A stretch of 64,000 nt of DNA from assembly GCA_905339215.1 (NCBI GenBank), contig CAJPFN010000014.1, positions 62,001 to 126,000 on the forward strand, read 5' to 3'. Positions 17,740 through 26,892 of the stretch are shown piece after piece. The first letter of the stretch is position 1. Every line of letters starts with the position of its first letter. The position numbers and the translations under genes are program-made. This DNA is from Rhizobiaceae bacterium (GTDB taxonomy: Bacteria > Pseudomonadota > Alphaproteobacteria > Rhizobiales > Rhizobiaceae). Under the pieces are notes generated by a model. It was given only the letters and a program-made list of their open reading frames with translations. It searched no databases and was not told the DNA's origin.

Positions 17740-17812
17740 TTGACAAACCCGACGGAACTGTATGAAATCATACTCGAAGGCGCAACAAGACTAATTCTGT
17801 AACAAACATTAC
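17740..17812 (+). promoter_or_regulatory. Promoter with RpiR-type palindromes before the amidohydrolase/TRAP operon
   Basis: TTGACA occurs at 17740-17745. The perfect palindrome GTATGAAATCATAC at 17760-17773 covers where the -10 would be. A weaker inverted repeat, GTAA-6-TTAC, lies at 17799-17812, just before the first gene. The region is A/T-rich compared with its surroundings. Binding by the divergent RpiR regulator is an inference from position and symmetry. Confidence 0.55.
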
Positions 17813-17824
17813 GCGCCGGGGAAC

Positions 17825-18613
17825 ATGACGATGGGAGAAACTGGCGCGACGCGGGGAAGCGGCGGTGAGCCGGTCCGGATCACGAACCGGGGCGGCCGCG
17901 GCGCCTACGTCTTCGTTTGCGACCATGCCTCGAACTTCATTCCCGCGGACATGGGGACGCTCGGCCTGCGTGCGCCCGACCTCGTGCGGCACATCGCCTG
18001 GGATCCCGGCGCGCTGCCGGTTGCCCGCGCGCTCGCCGACGCCCTCGACTCGCCCCTCGTCGAATCCTGCATCTCCAGGCTCGTCATCGACTGCAACCGT
18101 CCGCTCGACGCGCCTGATCTGATCTCCGAGGTATCCGAGACGACGCTCATTCCCGGCAATGCCGGACTCAGTGCCACCGAGCGTGCGCGACGCATCGCGC
18201 TCGCGTACCAGCCGTTCCATGCAGCGATCGAGGCGGTGATCGCCGAGCGCCTCGCCGCGGGACTGGAGACGCGGCTCGTATCGGTGCATTCCTTCACGCC
18301 TGTCTACAAGGGCGTTCAGCGGCCCTGGCAGATCGGCATCATCCACGACGACGACACGCGGCTTGCCGGCCCCTTCATCGTCGCCCTGGAAGCGCAGCCG
18401 GGATTCGTCGTCGGCGTCAACGAACCCTATTCCCCGGCCGACCGGGTCTACTTCACGCTCGAGGCGCACGGCCGCGTGCGCAACCTCCCTTGCGCCATGA
18501 TCGAAATCCGCAATGATGAGATCTCCGACGACGAGGGGCAGCGGCGATGGGCGGAAGTTCTGATCTCGATCCTGGGAAAGATCGAACTCGGGCGCGAGGT
18601 CACTCATGCCTAG
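17825..18613 (+). CDS. N-formylglutamate amidohydrolase family protein
   Basis: A 262-residue member of the HutG-type amidohydrolase family (PF05013). Recognisable elements are VFVCDHASNFIPADMGTLGL, HIAWDPGALPVARAL, the conserved VHSFTPVYKG and HGRVRNLPCAMIEIRNDEIS. The family cleaves an amide bond on glutamate or aspartate derivatives using a metal. No other histidine-utilisation gene is nearby, so formylglutamate is unlikely to be the true substrate. Co-transcription with a glutamine-synthetase-like ligase and two alcohol/aldehyde oxidising enzymes suggests hydrolysis of a gamma-glutamyl amide. A second, divergent member lies at 46566-47459. Confidence 0.88.
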   Translation: MTMGETGATRGSGGEPVRITNRGGRGAYVFVCDHASNFIPADMGTLGLRAPDLVRHIAWDPGALPVARALADALDSPLVESCISRLVIDCNRPLDAPDLISEVSETTLIPGNAGLSATERARRIALAYQPFHAAIEAVIAERLAAGLETRLVSVHSFTPVYKGVQRPWQIGIIHDDDTRLAGPFIVALEAQPGFVVGVNEPYSPADRVYFTLEAHGRVRNLPCAMIEIRNDEISDDEGQRRWAEVLISILGKIELGREVTHA

Positions 18614-18708
18614 GACCGATCGAGGCTTCATTGTCCGTACGGTGTCAGATGGAGGAGCGTTGGGGGCACCTTCGGGTGGCAGATGCGCATGGATCGGGGG
18701 CGCTCTGA

Positions 18709-19218
18709 ATGCCTAAGTTCCTCAAGACCTATGTCAGAGTGATCGACGCGGCGAGCTGGTACATGGGGCTGTTCGCCATGTACCTCGTCTACGTCATGAT
18801 CGGCATTCTCGGCTATTCGTCGTTCATGAAAGTCTTCTTCCTGCCGCCAATCTGGTCGGTGGAGATGGCGCAGTTCGTCATGGTCGCCTACTTCACGCTG
18901 GGCGGCGCCTTCGCCATCCGCGAGGACGAGCACGTGCGCATGGACCTGCTCTATGCCGGCTGGTCGGTGCGCGGCAAGCACCGCGCCGACCTGATCACCG
19001 GCCTGGCCATGATCTTCTTCCTCGTCATGCTGCAGGTCGGCGGCATCGCATCGCTGATCTACGCCTTCCAGTACGGCGAAAAGGGCTTCTCCGCCTGGGC
19101 GCCCTACATGGCGCCGATCAAGGTAGTCATCAACATCGGCCTCTTCCTCACCCTTCTCCAGGCCATTGCGACCTGGCTGAAGGACTGGGCGCGGCTTCGC
19201 GGGGAGCCGATCACTTGA
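18709..19218 (+). CDS. TRAP transporter small permease (DctQ family)
   Basis: A 169-residue protein with four predicted membrane helices. The VEMAQFVMVAYFTLGGAFAIREDEHVRMDLL stretch is diagnostic of DctQ subunits. It forms the inner-membrane complex with the DctM subunit, whose start overlaps its stop by four bases. TRAP systems import organic acids, amino acids or small zwitterions using a sodium gradient. A run of G precedes the ATG as a weak ribosome site. It is separated by 95 bases from the amidohydrolase gene. Confidence 0.93.
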   Translation: MPKFLKTYVRVIDAASWYMGLFAMYLVYVMIGILGYSSFMKVFFLPPIWSVEMAQFVMVAYFTLGGAFAIREDEHVRMDLLYAGWSVRGKHRADLITGLAMIFFLVMLQVGGIASLIYAFQYGEKGFSAWAPYMAPIKVVINIGLFLTLLQAIATWLKDWARLRGEPIT

Positions 19219-20540
19219 GCTACGAGGTCATCGCACTTCTCATGTTTTCCGGCATGATGCTGCTGCTCCTTACGGGGCAGCGGGTCTTTGCCGTGATCGG
19301 ATTCGTCGGCGCCTTCGCCGCGCTGATGCTGTGGGGCGAGGGCGGCGCGGAAATGTCGTTCACCGCCATCATGAAGGTGATGAAGTGGTACCCGCTGCTG
19401 ACGCTGCCGCTCTTCGTCTTCATGGGCTACATGCTGGCGGAATCGCACATCGCCGACGACCTCTACAAGATGTTCCACGTCTGGATGGGTCCCGTGCGCG
19501 GCGGCCTGGCGATCGGCACCATCTTCATGATGGTGATCATCTCGGCCATCAACGGCCTCAGCGTCGCCGGCATGGCCGTGGGCGCCACGATCGCGCTGCC
19601 GGAACTCCTGCGCCGCGGCTATGACAAGACGATGGTGACGGGGGTCATCCAGGCGGGTTCGACGCTGGGCATCCTCGTACCGCCGAGTGTCGTCCTGGTG
19701 CTCTACGGCATGATCGCCCGCCAGCCGGTCGGCAATCTGTGGATGGCCGGTGTGTTCCCCGGCCTGCTCATGGCCGGGCTGTTCATCCTCTATGTCGTCG
19801 TCCGCTGCCTCCTTCAGCCGAACCTCGGGCCAGCCCTGTCCAAGGCCGAGCGCGACGAGTACAGCTTCGCCGACAAGCTGCGGCTGCTGCGCGCCGGCCT
19901 GGTGCCGCTGGCCATCTTCATCTCGATGACCGGGCTTTTCCTGAGCGGCATCACCAGTCTCGTCGAGAGCTCGGCGGTCGGCGCCGTCGCATCCATCGTC
20001 GCCGCCTTGTTGCGCGGCCGGTTGACCTGGCACGTTCTGCACCAGACGACGCGCAAGACCCTCGCCATCAGCTGCATGTTCTTCTGGATCATTACGGCGG
20101 CGCTATGCTTCGGCGCCGTGTTCGATGGGCTGGGCGCGGTGAAGTCGGTCGAGCGGCTCTTCATCGGCGACATGGGCCTCGAGCCCTGGCAGGTGCTGGT
20201 TCTGATGCAGGCGACCTTCCTGATTCTCGGCATCTTCCTCGACGACACGGCGATGCTGGTCATCGTCGCACCGCTGTTCATCCCGCTGGCAGGCGCGCTC
20301 GGCTTCGACCTCGTCTGGTACGGCGTCCTCTACACCATCACCTGCCAGATCGCCTACCTGACGCCGCCTTTCGGCTACAACCTCTTCCTCATGCGCGCCA
20401 TGGCGCCGCCCGAGGTGACCCTTCCCGACATCTACCGGTCGATCGTGCCGTTCGTCGGGATCATGCTGCTCACGTTGCTGATCATCGGTCTCTTCCCCGG
20501 GATCGCGACGTGGCTGCCGAACTACGTCTACACAAAGTGA
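19215..20540 (+). CDS. TRAP transporter large permease (DctM family)
   Basis: A 441-residue integral membrane protein with about 12-13 helices. It starts at TTG (19215) within the DctQ stop. Family motifs include the paired helix-loop TLGILVPPSVVLVLYG near residue 150 and the mirrored ITCQIAYLTPPFGYNLFLM near 375, the two substrate/sodium sites of the elevator transporter. The acidic EDD-like ILGIFLDDTAMLVIVAPLF segment is also typical. It moves the ligand delivered by the DctP protein encoded next. Confidence 0.94.
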   Translation: MSYEVIALLMFSGMMLLLLTGQRVFAVIGFVGAFAALMLWGEGGAEMSFTAIMKVMKWYPLLTLPLFVFMGYMLAESHIADDLYKMFHVWMGPVRGGLAIGTIFMMVIISAINGLSVAGMAVGATIALPELLRRGYDKTMVTGVIQAGSTLGILVPPSVVLVLYGMIARQPVGNLWMAGVFPGLLMAGLFILYVVVRCLLQPNLGPALSKAERDEYSFADKLRLLRAGLVPLAIFISMTGLFLSGITSLVESSAVGAVASIVAALLRGRLTWHVLHQTTRKTLAISCMFFWIITAALCFGAVFDGLGAVKSVERLFIGDMGLEPWQVLVLMQATFLILGIFLDDTAMLVIVAPLFIPLAGALGFDLVWYGVLYTITCQIAYLTPPFGYNLFLMRAMAPPEVTLPDIYRSIVPFVGIMLLTLLIIGLFPGIATWLPNYVYTK

Positions 20541-20565
20541 GAAGGCAACGAGAAGGGAACGGACA

Positions 20566-21624
20566 ATGAAGCAGAACAGACGCGACTTCCTGAAGAAAGC
20601 CGGCCTGGCGACTGCCGGTGCGGCCGCGGCGACCCCGCTTGCGACCCCCTACGTCATGGCCCAGTCGACTCCGATCAAATGGCGCCTGCAGACCTACGCC
20701 GGCGCGGCGCTCGGTCCGCACGTGACGAAGCCGGCGGTCGACATGTTCAATGCGGCGGCGAAGGGCGAGATGGAGATCGAACTCTACTATGCCGACCAAC
20801 TGGTGCCGACCGGCGAGCTGTTCCGCGCCATGCAGGCCGGCACAATCAACGCCGTGCATTCCGACGACGACTCGATGGCGGCTCCGGTCGACATCTCGGT
20901 GTTCGGCGGCTACTTCCCCTTCGCCACCAAGCACATCCTCGACGTGCCGGTGCTGTTCAACCAGTACGGCCTCGCAGACATCTGGCGTGACGCCTATGCC
21001 AAGGCCGGCGGCGTGGTGTGGCTGTCGGCGGCGGGCCAAGACCCCTGCCACTTCAACACCAAGAAGCCGCTGAACAGCCTCGCCGACCTGCAGGGCCTGC
21101 GTCTCTACACCTTCCCGACGGCGGGCAAGTTCCTCGCGCAGTTCGGCGTGATCCCGGTCGTGCTGCCGTACGAGGACGTCCAGGTCGCGGTACAGACCGG
21201 CGAACTCGACGGCATGTCATGGTCGGGCATCACCGAGGACTACACTGTGGGCTGGGCCGACGTAACCGACCACTTCACCACCAACAACATTTCCGGTGCC
21301 TGGATCGGCTCGTGGTTCGTCAACGAGAAGAGCTGGGCCGACATTCCGGAGCATCTGCGGTCGCTCTGGATGTCCTGCGTCGACGCCGGCCACACCTACC
21401 GCAACCAGTGGTACTGGGGCGGCGAGGCGAAGCTGCGCGCCACCGGCGACAAGCTGAAGCTGACGACGATTCCGGACGCGGAATGGGCCCAGGTCGAAGC
21501 GGCGGCCCTGAAGTTCTGGGACGAGATCGCGGCGGAGAGCGAAACCCGCGCAAAGGTCGTGGCGATCTTCAAGGAGTACAACGAGATCCTGAAGAAGGCC
21601 GGCGGCGTCTATACGCAGGGCTGA
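20566..21624 (+). CDS. TRAP transporter solute-binding protein (DctP family) with Tat signal
   Basis: A 352-residue periplasmic binding protein. The N-terminus has the twin-arginine signal NRRDFLKKAGLATAG and a likely cleavage after VMA (about residue 32), so the protein is probably exported folded. The DctP fold is supported by ELFRAMQAGTINAVHS, DLQGLRLYTFPTAGKFLAQFG and VQTGELDGMSWSGITEDYTVGWADV. The usual TRAP Arg that pairs with a carboxylate may be the Arg in LQGLRLY. Ligand identity is unknown; gene context points to an amine, amino alcohol or amino acid derivative. Confidence 0.92.
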   Translation: MKQNRRDFLKKAGLATAGAAAATPLATPYVMAQSTPIKWRLQTYAGAALGPHVTKPAVDMFNAAAKGEMEIELYYADQLVPTGELFRAMQAGTINAVHSDDDSMAAPVDISVFGGYFPFATKHILDVPVLFNQYGLADIWRDAYAKAGGVVWLSAAGQDPCHFNTKKPLNSLADLQGLRLYTFPTAGKFLAQFGVIPVVLPYEDVQVAVQTGELDGMSWSGITEDYTVGWADVTDHFTTNNISGAWIGSWFVNEKSWADIPEHLRSLWMSCVDAGHTYRNQWYWGGEAKLRATGDKLKLTTIPDAEWAQVEAAALKFWDEIAAESETRAKVVAIFKEYNEILKKAGGVYTQG

Positions 21625-21638
21625 TCGGGACGGCTATT

Positions 21639-21664
21639 GCCCGGCGGCCGTGCGGCCGCCGGGC
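21639..21664 (+). other. Strong GC hairpin after the DctP gene
   Basis: An 11-base stem, GCCCGGCGGCC (21639-21649) with GGCCGCCGGGC (21654-21664), closes a GTGC loop. It starts 15 bases past the dctP stop and has no T tract. It is more likely a 3' mRNA-stabilising or partial-termination element that favours binding-protein expression over the downstream enzymes than a full terminator. Confidence 0.6.
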
Positions 21665-21749
21665 CACCAATCCAGCAAAAAACGGGATCGGCGCGCGCGA
21701 CCGGTTCATCAGTTCGAAAGGGCCCGGCGCGTTCCGGGAAAGGCGAAGA

Positions 21750-23120
21750 ATGGCCGGGAATCTAACATTCGATCAGTTGAAGAAGGCGGTTGCGGATGGC
21801 GAGATCGACACCGTGCTGGCGGCCGCGGTGGACATGCAGGGCCGGCTGATCGGCAAGCGCTTCTTGGCGAAGTACTTCGTCGAGAGCGCCTATGACGAGA
21901 CGCATGGCTGCAACTACCTGCTTGCCAACGACATCGATATGGAGCCGGTGCCAGGCTACAAGGCGGCTAGCTGGTCGAAGGGCTACGGCGACTTCGTCAT
22001 GAAACCCGACCTTTCAACCATCCGCTCGGTGCCGTGGCTGGAGAAGACCGCGCTCGTCCTCAACGACGTCCAGGACCATCATACCCACGAGGATCTGCCG
22101 CACTCGCCCCGCGCGATCCTGCGCAAGCAGGTGGCGCGGCTGAAGGAGCGCGGCTGGATCGGGTATTTCGCCTCGGAACTGGAATTCTACCTGCTCGAGG
22201 AGACCTATGATTCAGCTCGCGAAAAGCACTGGCAGGACCTGAAGTCGGCCTCGCCCTACATCGGCGACTACCTGATCGGTATCACAACCAAGGAAGAGGG
22301 CTACATGCGCCGCCTGCGCAACGACATGCAGGCCGCCGGTATCCCGATCGAGAATTCGAAGGGCGAATGGGGGCCTGGCCAGGAAGAGATCAACGTGCGC
22401 TACGCCGAAGCGCTCGACATGGCCGACCGGCACGTGTTCCTGAAGAACGGCGCCAAGGAGATCGCCCACCAGATGGGCAAGGCCGTGACCTTCATGGCCA
22501 AGTACAATTACGGGCTCGCCGGAAACTCCAGCCATATCCACAATTCGTTGTGGAGCGCCGACGGCAAGACGCCTCTGTTCTTCGACAAGAAGGCCCCATG
22601 GACCCTGTCGACGCTCGGGCAGCAATGGTCGGCGGGCCAGTTGAAGTATGCCAGGGAGTTCACCTGCTTCCTGGCGCCCTACATCAACTCCTACAAGCGC
22701 TTCCAGTCGGGCACCTTCGCGCCGACCAAGATCATGTGGTCTGAAGACAACCGCACCGCCGGCTTCCGCCTGTGCGGCGAGGGCACCAAGGGCATCCGTA
22801 TGGAGTGCCGCATCGGCGGCGCCGACCTCAATCCCTATCTCGCCTTTGCCGCTCTGATCGCGGCGGGCCTCGCCGGCATCGACGAGAAGCTCGAGTTGCA
22901 GAAGCCGTTCGTCGGCGACGCCTACCAGGCGGCAAAGCTGCCGGAGATCCCGAAGACGCTGCGCGAGGCCACCGAGACTCTGGCCAAGTCGAAGATGCTG
23001 AAGGCTGCGCTCGGCGAGGACGTCGTCGAGCACTACGTCCACACGGCCCGCTGGGAACAACTCGAATACGACCGGCGCATCACCGATTGGGAGCTGCATC
23101 GTGGCTTCGAGCGGTACTGA
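21750..23120 (+). CDS. Glutamine synthetase family protein, probable gamma-glutamyl ligase
   Basis: A 456-residue GS-superfamily enzyme from ATG 21750. The N-terminal beta-grasp domain (DTVLAAAVDMQGRLIGKRF) precedes a catalytic domain with NSSHIHNSLW, FAPTKIMWSEDNRTAGFR and the acidic GIRMECRIGGADLNPYLAFA. It resembles the PuuA/GlnT-like group that joins glutamate to amines using ATP rather than the nitrogen-assimilating GlnA. The Tyr adenylylation loop of GlnA is not evident. It is followed after 22 bases by an aldehyde dehydrogenase and is co-directional with an iron alcohol dehydrogenase and an amidohydrolase. Together they resemble an activate-oxidise-hydrolyse scheme for an amino alcohol. 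Substrate inference is moderate. Confidence 0.9.
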   Translation: MAGNLTFDQLKKAVADGEIDTVLAAAVDMQGRLIGKRFLAKYFVESAYDETHGCNYLLANDIDMEPVPGYKAASWSKGYGDFVMKPDLSTIRSVPWLEKTALVLNDVQDHHTHEDLPHSPRAILRKQVARLKERGWIGYFASELEFYLLEETYDSAREKHWQDLKSASPYIGDYLIGITTKEEGYMRRLRNDMQAAGIPIENSKGEWGPGQEEINVRYAEALDMADRHVFLKNGAKEIAHQMGKAVTFMAKYNYGLAGNSSHIHNSLWSADGKTPLFFDKKAPWTLSTLGQQWSAGQLKYAREFTCFLAPYINSYKRFQSGTFAPTKIMWSEDNRTAGFRLCGEGTKGIRMECRIGGADLNPYLAFAALIAAGLAGIDEKLELQKPFVGDAYQAAKLPEIPKTLREATETLAKSKMLKAALGEDVVEHYVHTARWEQLEYDRRITDWELHRGFERY

Positions 23121-23142
23121 GGAAAGAAGAAGAGGTTAGATC

Positions 23143-24531
23143 ATGACCGAAACGGTCAAACTCAAATCCCCCGTCGACGGCTCGATCTACGTGGAGCGGC
23201 CGGTCGCGACCGACCAGGCGATCAACGCCGCGGTGGAACGCGCCAAGGCCGCCCAGGCCGACTGGGCGCAAAACACGACCATCGCCCAGCGCGGCACGTA
23301 CCTGCTCGCCTTCCTCGAGGCGCTCCTGTCGATGAACGACGAGATCGTGCCCGAACTTGCCTGGCAGATGGGCCGGCCGGTCCGCTACGGCGGCGAGAAG
23401 GGCGGCGTCGAGGAACGCACCAGGTACATGGTGGCGCTCGCCGAGAAGGCACTCGCCCCCTACGTCCCGGAGGACCGTCCAGGCTTCCGCCGCTACCTGA
23501 AGAAAGAGCCGCTCGGCGTCGTCTTCGTCATCGCGCCGTGGAACTATCCCTATCTCACCGCGGTCAACTCGATCGTGCCATCGCTGATGGCCGGCAACGC
23601 GGTGATCCTCAAGCATGCCGCGCAGACGCTGGTCGTCGGCGAGCGTTTCCAGAAGGCCTTCGAGTTGGCCGGCCTGCCGAAGGGCCTGTTCCAGAACCTG
23701 GTAATGAGCCATGGCCAGACCGAGAAGCTGCTCGGCTCGGGCAAGGTCGACCACTGCAACTTCACGGGCTCGGTCGCCGGTGGCCGCGCCATCGAAAGGG
23801 CGGCGGCGGGCACCTTCATGACGCTCGGCCTCGAACTCGGCGGCAAGGACCCGGCCTACGTTCTCCCTGACGTGAAGATGGACCACGCCGTCGCCAATCT
23901 CGTCGACGGCACCTTCTACAATTCCGGCCAGTGCTGCTGTGGCATCGAGCGCATCTACGTGCACGAGAAGGTCTATGACGAGTTCGTCGAAGGCTTCATC
24001 GCCGAGACGAAGAACTATGTCGTTGGCAACCCGCTCGACCCGTCGACGACGATGGGGCCGATGGCGCAGTCGCGATTCGCCGACCTCATTCGCGAGCAGA
24101 AGGCCGAGGCCCTGCGCAAGGGGGCGGTCGCGCACGTCAACATGAAGGTTGACGGCGACACAGCCGGCTCGCCCTATCTCGCGCCCGAAGTGCTCACCAA
24201 TGTCGACCACCAGATGAGCGTCATGCGCGAGGAGAGTTTTGGCCCGATCGTCGGCATCATGAAGGTGAGGAACGACGAGGAGGCGATCGCGCTGATGAAC
24301 GACAGCCCTTACGGGTTGACCGCCTCGATCTGGACCACCGACACCGACCATGCCGCCACCATCGGCGACCGCATCGAGACCGGTACGGTGTTCATGAACC
24401 GCTGCGACTACGTCGATCCGGGGCTGGTTTGGACCGGCGTAAAGGACACCGGCAAGGGCGGCGCCATGGGAATCGTCGGCTACGAGAACCTGACGCGGCC
24501 GAAGAGCTTCCATCTGAGGGAAAAGGTGTGA
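23143..24531 (+). CDS. NAD(P)-dependent aldehyde dehydrogenase
   Basis: A 462-residue aldehyde dehydrogenase. The catalytic Glu is in TLGLELGGKDPAYVL, and the nucleophilic Cys lies in NSGQCCCGIERIYV within three consecutive cysteines. The dinucleotide site shows FVIAPWNYPYLTAVNSIVPSL. The protein is somewhat shorter than the 480-500 residue average. It converts an aldehyde to its acid, presumably the aldehyde made by the iron-type alcohol dehydrogenase two genes downstream. Its stop overlaps the GTG start of the sulfotransferase-like gene. Confidence 0.93.
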   Translation: MTETVKLKSPVDGSIYVERPVATDQAINAAVERAKAAQADWAQNTTIAQRGTYLLAFLEALLSMNDEIVPELAWQMGRPVRYGGEKGGVEERTRYMVALAEKALAPYVPEDRPGFRRYLKKEPLGVVFVIAPWNYPYLTAVNSIVPSLMAGNAVILKHAAQTLVVGERFQKAFELAGLPKGLFQNLVMSHGQTEKLLGSGKVDHCNFTGSVAGGRAIERAAAGTFMTLGLELGGKDPAYVLPDVKMDHAVANLVDGTFYNSGQCCCGIERIYVHEKVYDEFVEGFIAETKNYVVGNPLDPSTTMGPMAQSRFADLIREQKAEALRKGAVAHVNMKVDGDTAGSPYLAPEVLTNVDHQMSVMREESFGPIVGIMKVRNDEEAIALMNDSPYGLTASIWTTDTDHAATIGDRIETGTVFMNRCDYVDPGLVWTGVKDTGKGGAMGIVGYENLTRPKSFHLREKV

Positions 24532-25586
24532 GCAGCAGCCTGCGCGTCCTGATCCACGGCGGACCGCACAAGTCTGGCACGACGTCGTTCCAGAGTTTGA
24601 TGGCGTCATCGCGCGAAAGTTTGCTGGAAGCTGGCGTGTTTTATCCCGACTGCCCGAATGGACAGCACGCGCCGATCCTCAACACCAAGTCGCCCTCCTG
24701 GGAGAACGGCGCGCTGCGCGCGGCTGTCGAGGCCGCACGGGCCGCCGGCGCCCGTACGTTGCTGATGTCGGCGGAGGTGGTGTGCAGTATCGGCGTCAAC
24801 GGCTTCCGACGCCTGGCGAACAGCCTGGACGATTGCGACCTCGCCTTCGTCTTTGTCTTTCGCCACTGGTCGACTTTCCTGCCGTCGCGCTGGGCGCAGA
24901 ACTCCAAGCGCCGCGACAGCCAGCCGCTGGGCACCTATGTCGACAGGGCTCTGGCCTGGGATGCCCATGTCGACCACCGCTACGACCTCGTGTTGCGCGA
25001 CTGCCTGGAGGGGGCTAGCGCCTCAGTCATCGCCTTGTCCTTCGACTGGGCGGTGGAAGAGCACGGATCAGTCATCCCCGCCCTTGTCGAGGCGCTTTCG
25101 CTTCCGGCCTTCCTGACAAATACGGCCGAGGGTAGCCGGGCGAACGCGACATCGGATCGCGATGTCATCGAACTGGTCAGGCTGCTCAACGGCGCCGTTG
25201 CCGATAGGCTCGACCTGCCGCAGGACGACCTGTTCGTCTGCCGCGGCGAGCACCGCCAGTGTGCAACGCTGTTCGACGCCGCCGGCGCACTGGGCCCCAT
25301 GCCGGCGAAGCACCGCGGCACGTTGATCGAACTCGGTCGGAAAACTCGGATGGAGCTGACGTTCGACGCCGGCTGGCGCCCGACAGCGGCCGATCGCCTG
25401 GACGGCTTCGCCGACCTCTTCGTCAATACGAAAGGTGGAGCGATCTTCCCGGCAAGGCCCGCTCGGAAGGAAAACTACTGGGCGCTCGAATGGCCGGAGA
25501 TCGCCGATCATCCTCTGCTCGCCGACCCGATCGAACGCGCCGTTTCATCAATAAAGCGCAAGATGCCCGCAACCGCCCTCCACTGA
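24528..25586 (+). CDS. Sulfotransferase-like P-loop protein
   Basis: A 352-residue cytoplasmic protein starting at GTG (24528), overlapping the previous stop by four bases. HGGPHKSGTTSFQ at residues 10-22 matches the 5'-phosphosulfate loop of PAPS-dependent sulfotransferases, and FRHWSTFLPSR at 111-121 offers the Arg and Ser expected of the 3'-phosphate site. The remaining sequence is diverged, so acceptor and activity are uncertain; a nucleotide-binding protein without transferase activity is possible. Translational coupling to the aldehyde dehydrogenase, and 26 bases to the alcohol dehydrogenase, show that it belongs to the amine/alcohol operon, an unusual place for such an enzyme. Confidence 0.72.
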   Translation: MSSSLRVLIHGGPHKSGTTSFQSLMASSRESLLEAGVFYPDCPNGQHAPILNTKSPSWENGALRAAVEAARAAGARTLLMSAEVVCSIGVNGFRRLANSLDDCDLAFVFVFRHWSTFLPSRWAQNSKRRDSQPLGTYVDRALAWDAHVDHRYDLVLRDCLEGASASVIALSFDWAVEEHGSVIPALVEALSLPAFLTNTAEGSRANATSDRDVIELVRLLNGAVADRLDLPQDDLFVCRGEHRQCATLFDAAGALGPMPAKHRGTLIELGRKTRMELTFDAGWRPTAADRLDGFADLFVNTKGGAIFPARPARKENYWALEWPEIADHPLLADPIERAVSSIKRKMPATALH

Positions 25587-25612
25587 CTGACGTCCCTGAA
25601 AGAACCAGCGAA

Positions 25613-26785
25613 ATGACCAAGCTCGTCTCCAAATGGAACTATCCCACCACCGTCCGCTTCGGCGCGGGGCGCATCGAGGAACTGCCTGACGCCCTGTCGA
25701 GCGTCGGCATGTCCAATCCGCTGTTCGTCACCGATCCGGGACTGGCCCGGCTGCCGGTCGTCGCCTCGACGCTGAAGCTGCTCGCCGACGCCAAGGTCAA
25801 GCACGGCGTGTTCTCCGACGTGAAGCCGAACCCGGTAGAATCCAACCTCTATGCCGGCATCGAGGTGTTCAAGAAGGGCGGCCATGACGGCGTCATCGCT
25901 TTCGGCGGCGGCTCGGCGCTCGACCTCGGCAAGCTGATCGCCTTCCACGCGCACCAGGTGCGTCCGGTGTGGGATTTCGAGGACGTCGGCGACTGGTGGA
26001 CCCGCGCCGACGCCTCCAAGATCGCGCCGATCGTCGCCGTGCCGACGACAGCGGGAACCGGCTCCGAGGTCGGCCGCGCCGGCGTGCTGACCCACGAGGC
26101 GAGCCACACAAAGAAAGTCATCTTCCATCCGAAGATGCTGCCGGCAATCGTCATCGCCGATCCGGAGCTGACTGTCGGCATGCCGCCGTTCATCACGGCG
26201 GGCACCGGCATGGACGCGCTTGCCCACTGCCTCGAGGCCTATTGCGCGCCCGGCTACCACCCGATGGCCGACGGCATTGCCGTCGAGGGCATCCGGCTGG
26301 CCATGGAAAACCTGCCCAAGGCCTACGCCGACGGCAAGGACCTGACGGCACGCGCGCACATGATGGCGGCCGCGGCGATGGGCGCCACCGCCTTCCAGAA
26401 GGGCCTCGGCGCCATCCATTCGCTGTCGCATCCGATCGGGGCGCTCTACGATACCCACCACGGCATGACCAACGCCGTGTTCATGCCTTACGTTCTCGCC
26501 TTCAACCGCGACGCCATCGAGGCGCGGATCGCACGGCTCGCGGCCTACATCGGCGTCAAGGGCGGCTTCGACGGATTCGCCAGGGCGATCCTAAAGCTGC
26601 GCAAGGAACTCAAGGTGCCGCACGCCTTGCCGGGCCTCATCAAGGGGCTGGAGATGGACAAGAAGCGCAAGACGCTGATCGCCGACATGGCGGTCGTCGA
26701 TCCGACGGCCGGCGGCAATCCCGTCAAGCTCACCAAGAAGGCGGCGCTTGCGCTGCTCGACAACGCACTTGAAGGGACCGTCTGA
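25613..26785 (+). CDS. Iron-containing alcohol dehydrogenase
   Basis: A group III alcohol dehydrogenase of 390 residues from ATG 25613. The nucleotide site has VIAFGGGSALDLGKLIAFHA and VPTTAGTGSEVGRAGVLT. The metal site residues are in GMDALAHCLEAYCAPGYHPMADGIA, HSLSHPIGALYDTHHGMTNAV, the usual Asp-His-His-His set. It oxidises a primary alcohol to an aldehyde, or the reverse, with NAD. Paired with an aldehyde dehydrogenase and a gamma-glutamyl ligase, it would act on an alcohol carried by a glutamylated amine. A 225-base gap separates it from the following ABC transporter. Confidence 0.94.
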   Translation: MTKLVSKWNYPTTVRFGAGRIEELPDALSSVGMSNPLFVTDPGLARLPVVASTLKLLADAKVKHGVFSDVKPNPVESNLYAGIEVFKKGGHDGVIAFGGGSALDLGKLIAFHAHQVRPVWDFEDVGDWWTRADASKIAPIVAVPTTAGTGSEVGRAGVLTHEASHTKKVIFHPKMLPAIVIADPELTVGMPPFITAGTGMDALAHCLEAYCAPGYHPMADGIAVEGIRLAMENLPKAYADGKDLTARAHMMAAAAMGATAFQKGLGAIHSLSHPIGALYDTHHGMTNAVFMPYVLAFNRDAIEARIARLAAYIGVKGGFDGFARAILKLRKELKVPHALPGLIKGLEMDKKRKTLIADMAVVDPTAGGNPVKLTKKAALALLDNALEGTV

Positions 26786-26892
26786 TCCTTTCCCTGGGAG
26801 GAGGGGGAGCGGAAGCGCAGTCGTCGGAGCACGCCTCGGCGTTGCAAGACAATTAGCCGGAAAACGAATTCGGGCGATTGCTACAAACGATT

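Noticed and set aside
21018..21749. In-frame upstream extension of the GS-like gene reaching into dctP
   Set aside because: The extension is an Arg-rich shadow of dctP; the GS N-terminal domain begins at the ATG 21750.
25259..25612. Upstream extension of the iron alcohol dehydrogenase frame
   Set aside because: It overlaps the sulfotransferase-like gene in a different frame and lacks similarity; family proteins start near the ATG at 25613.
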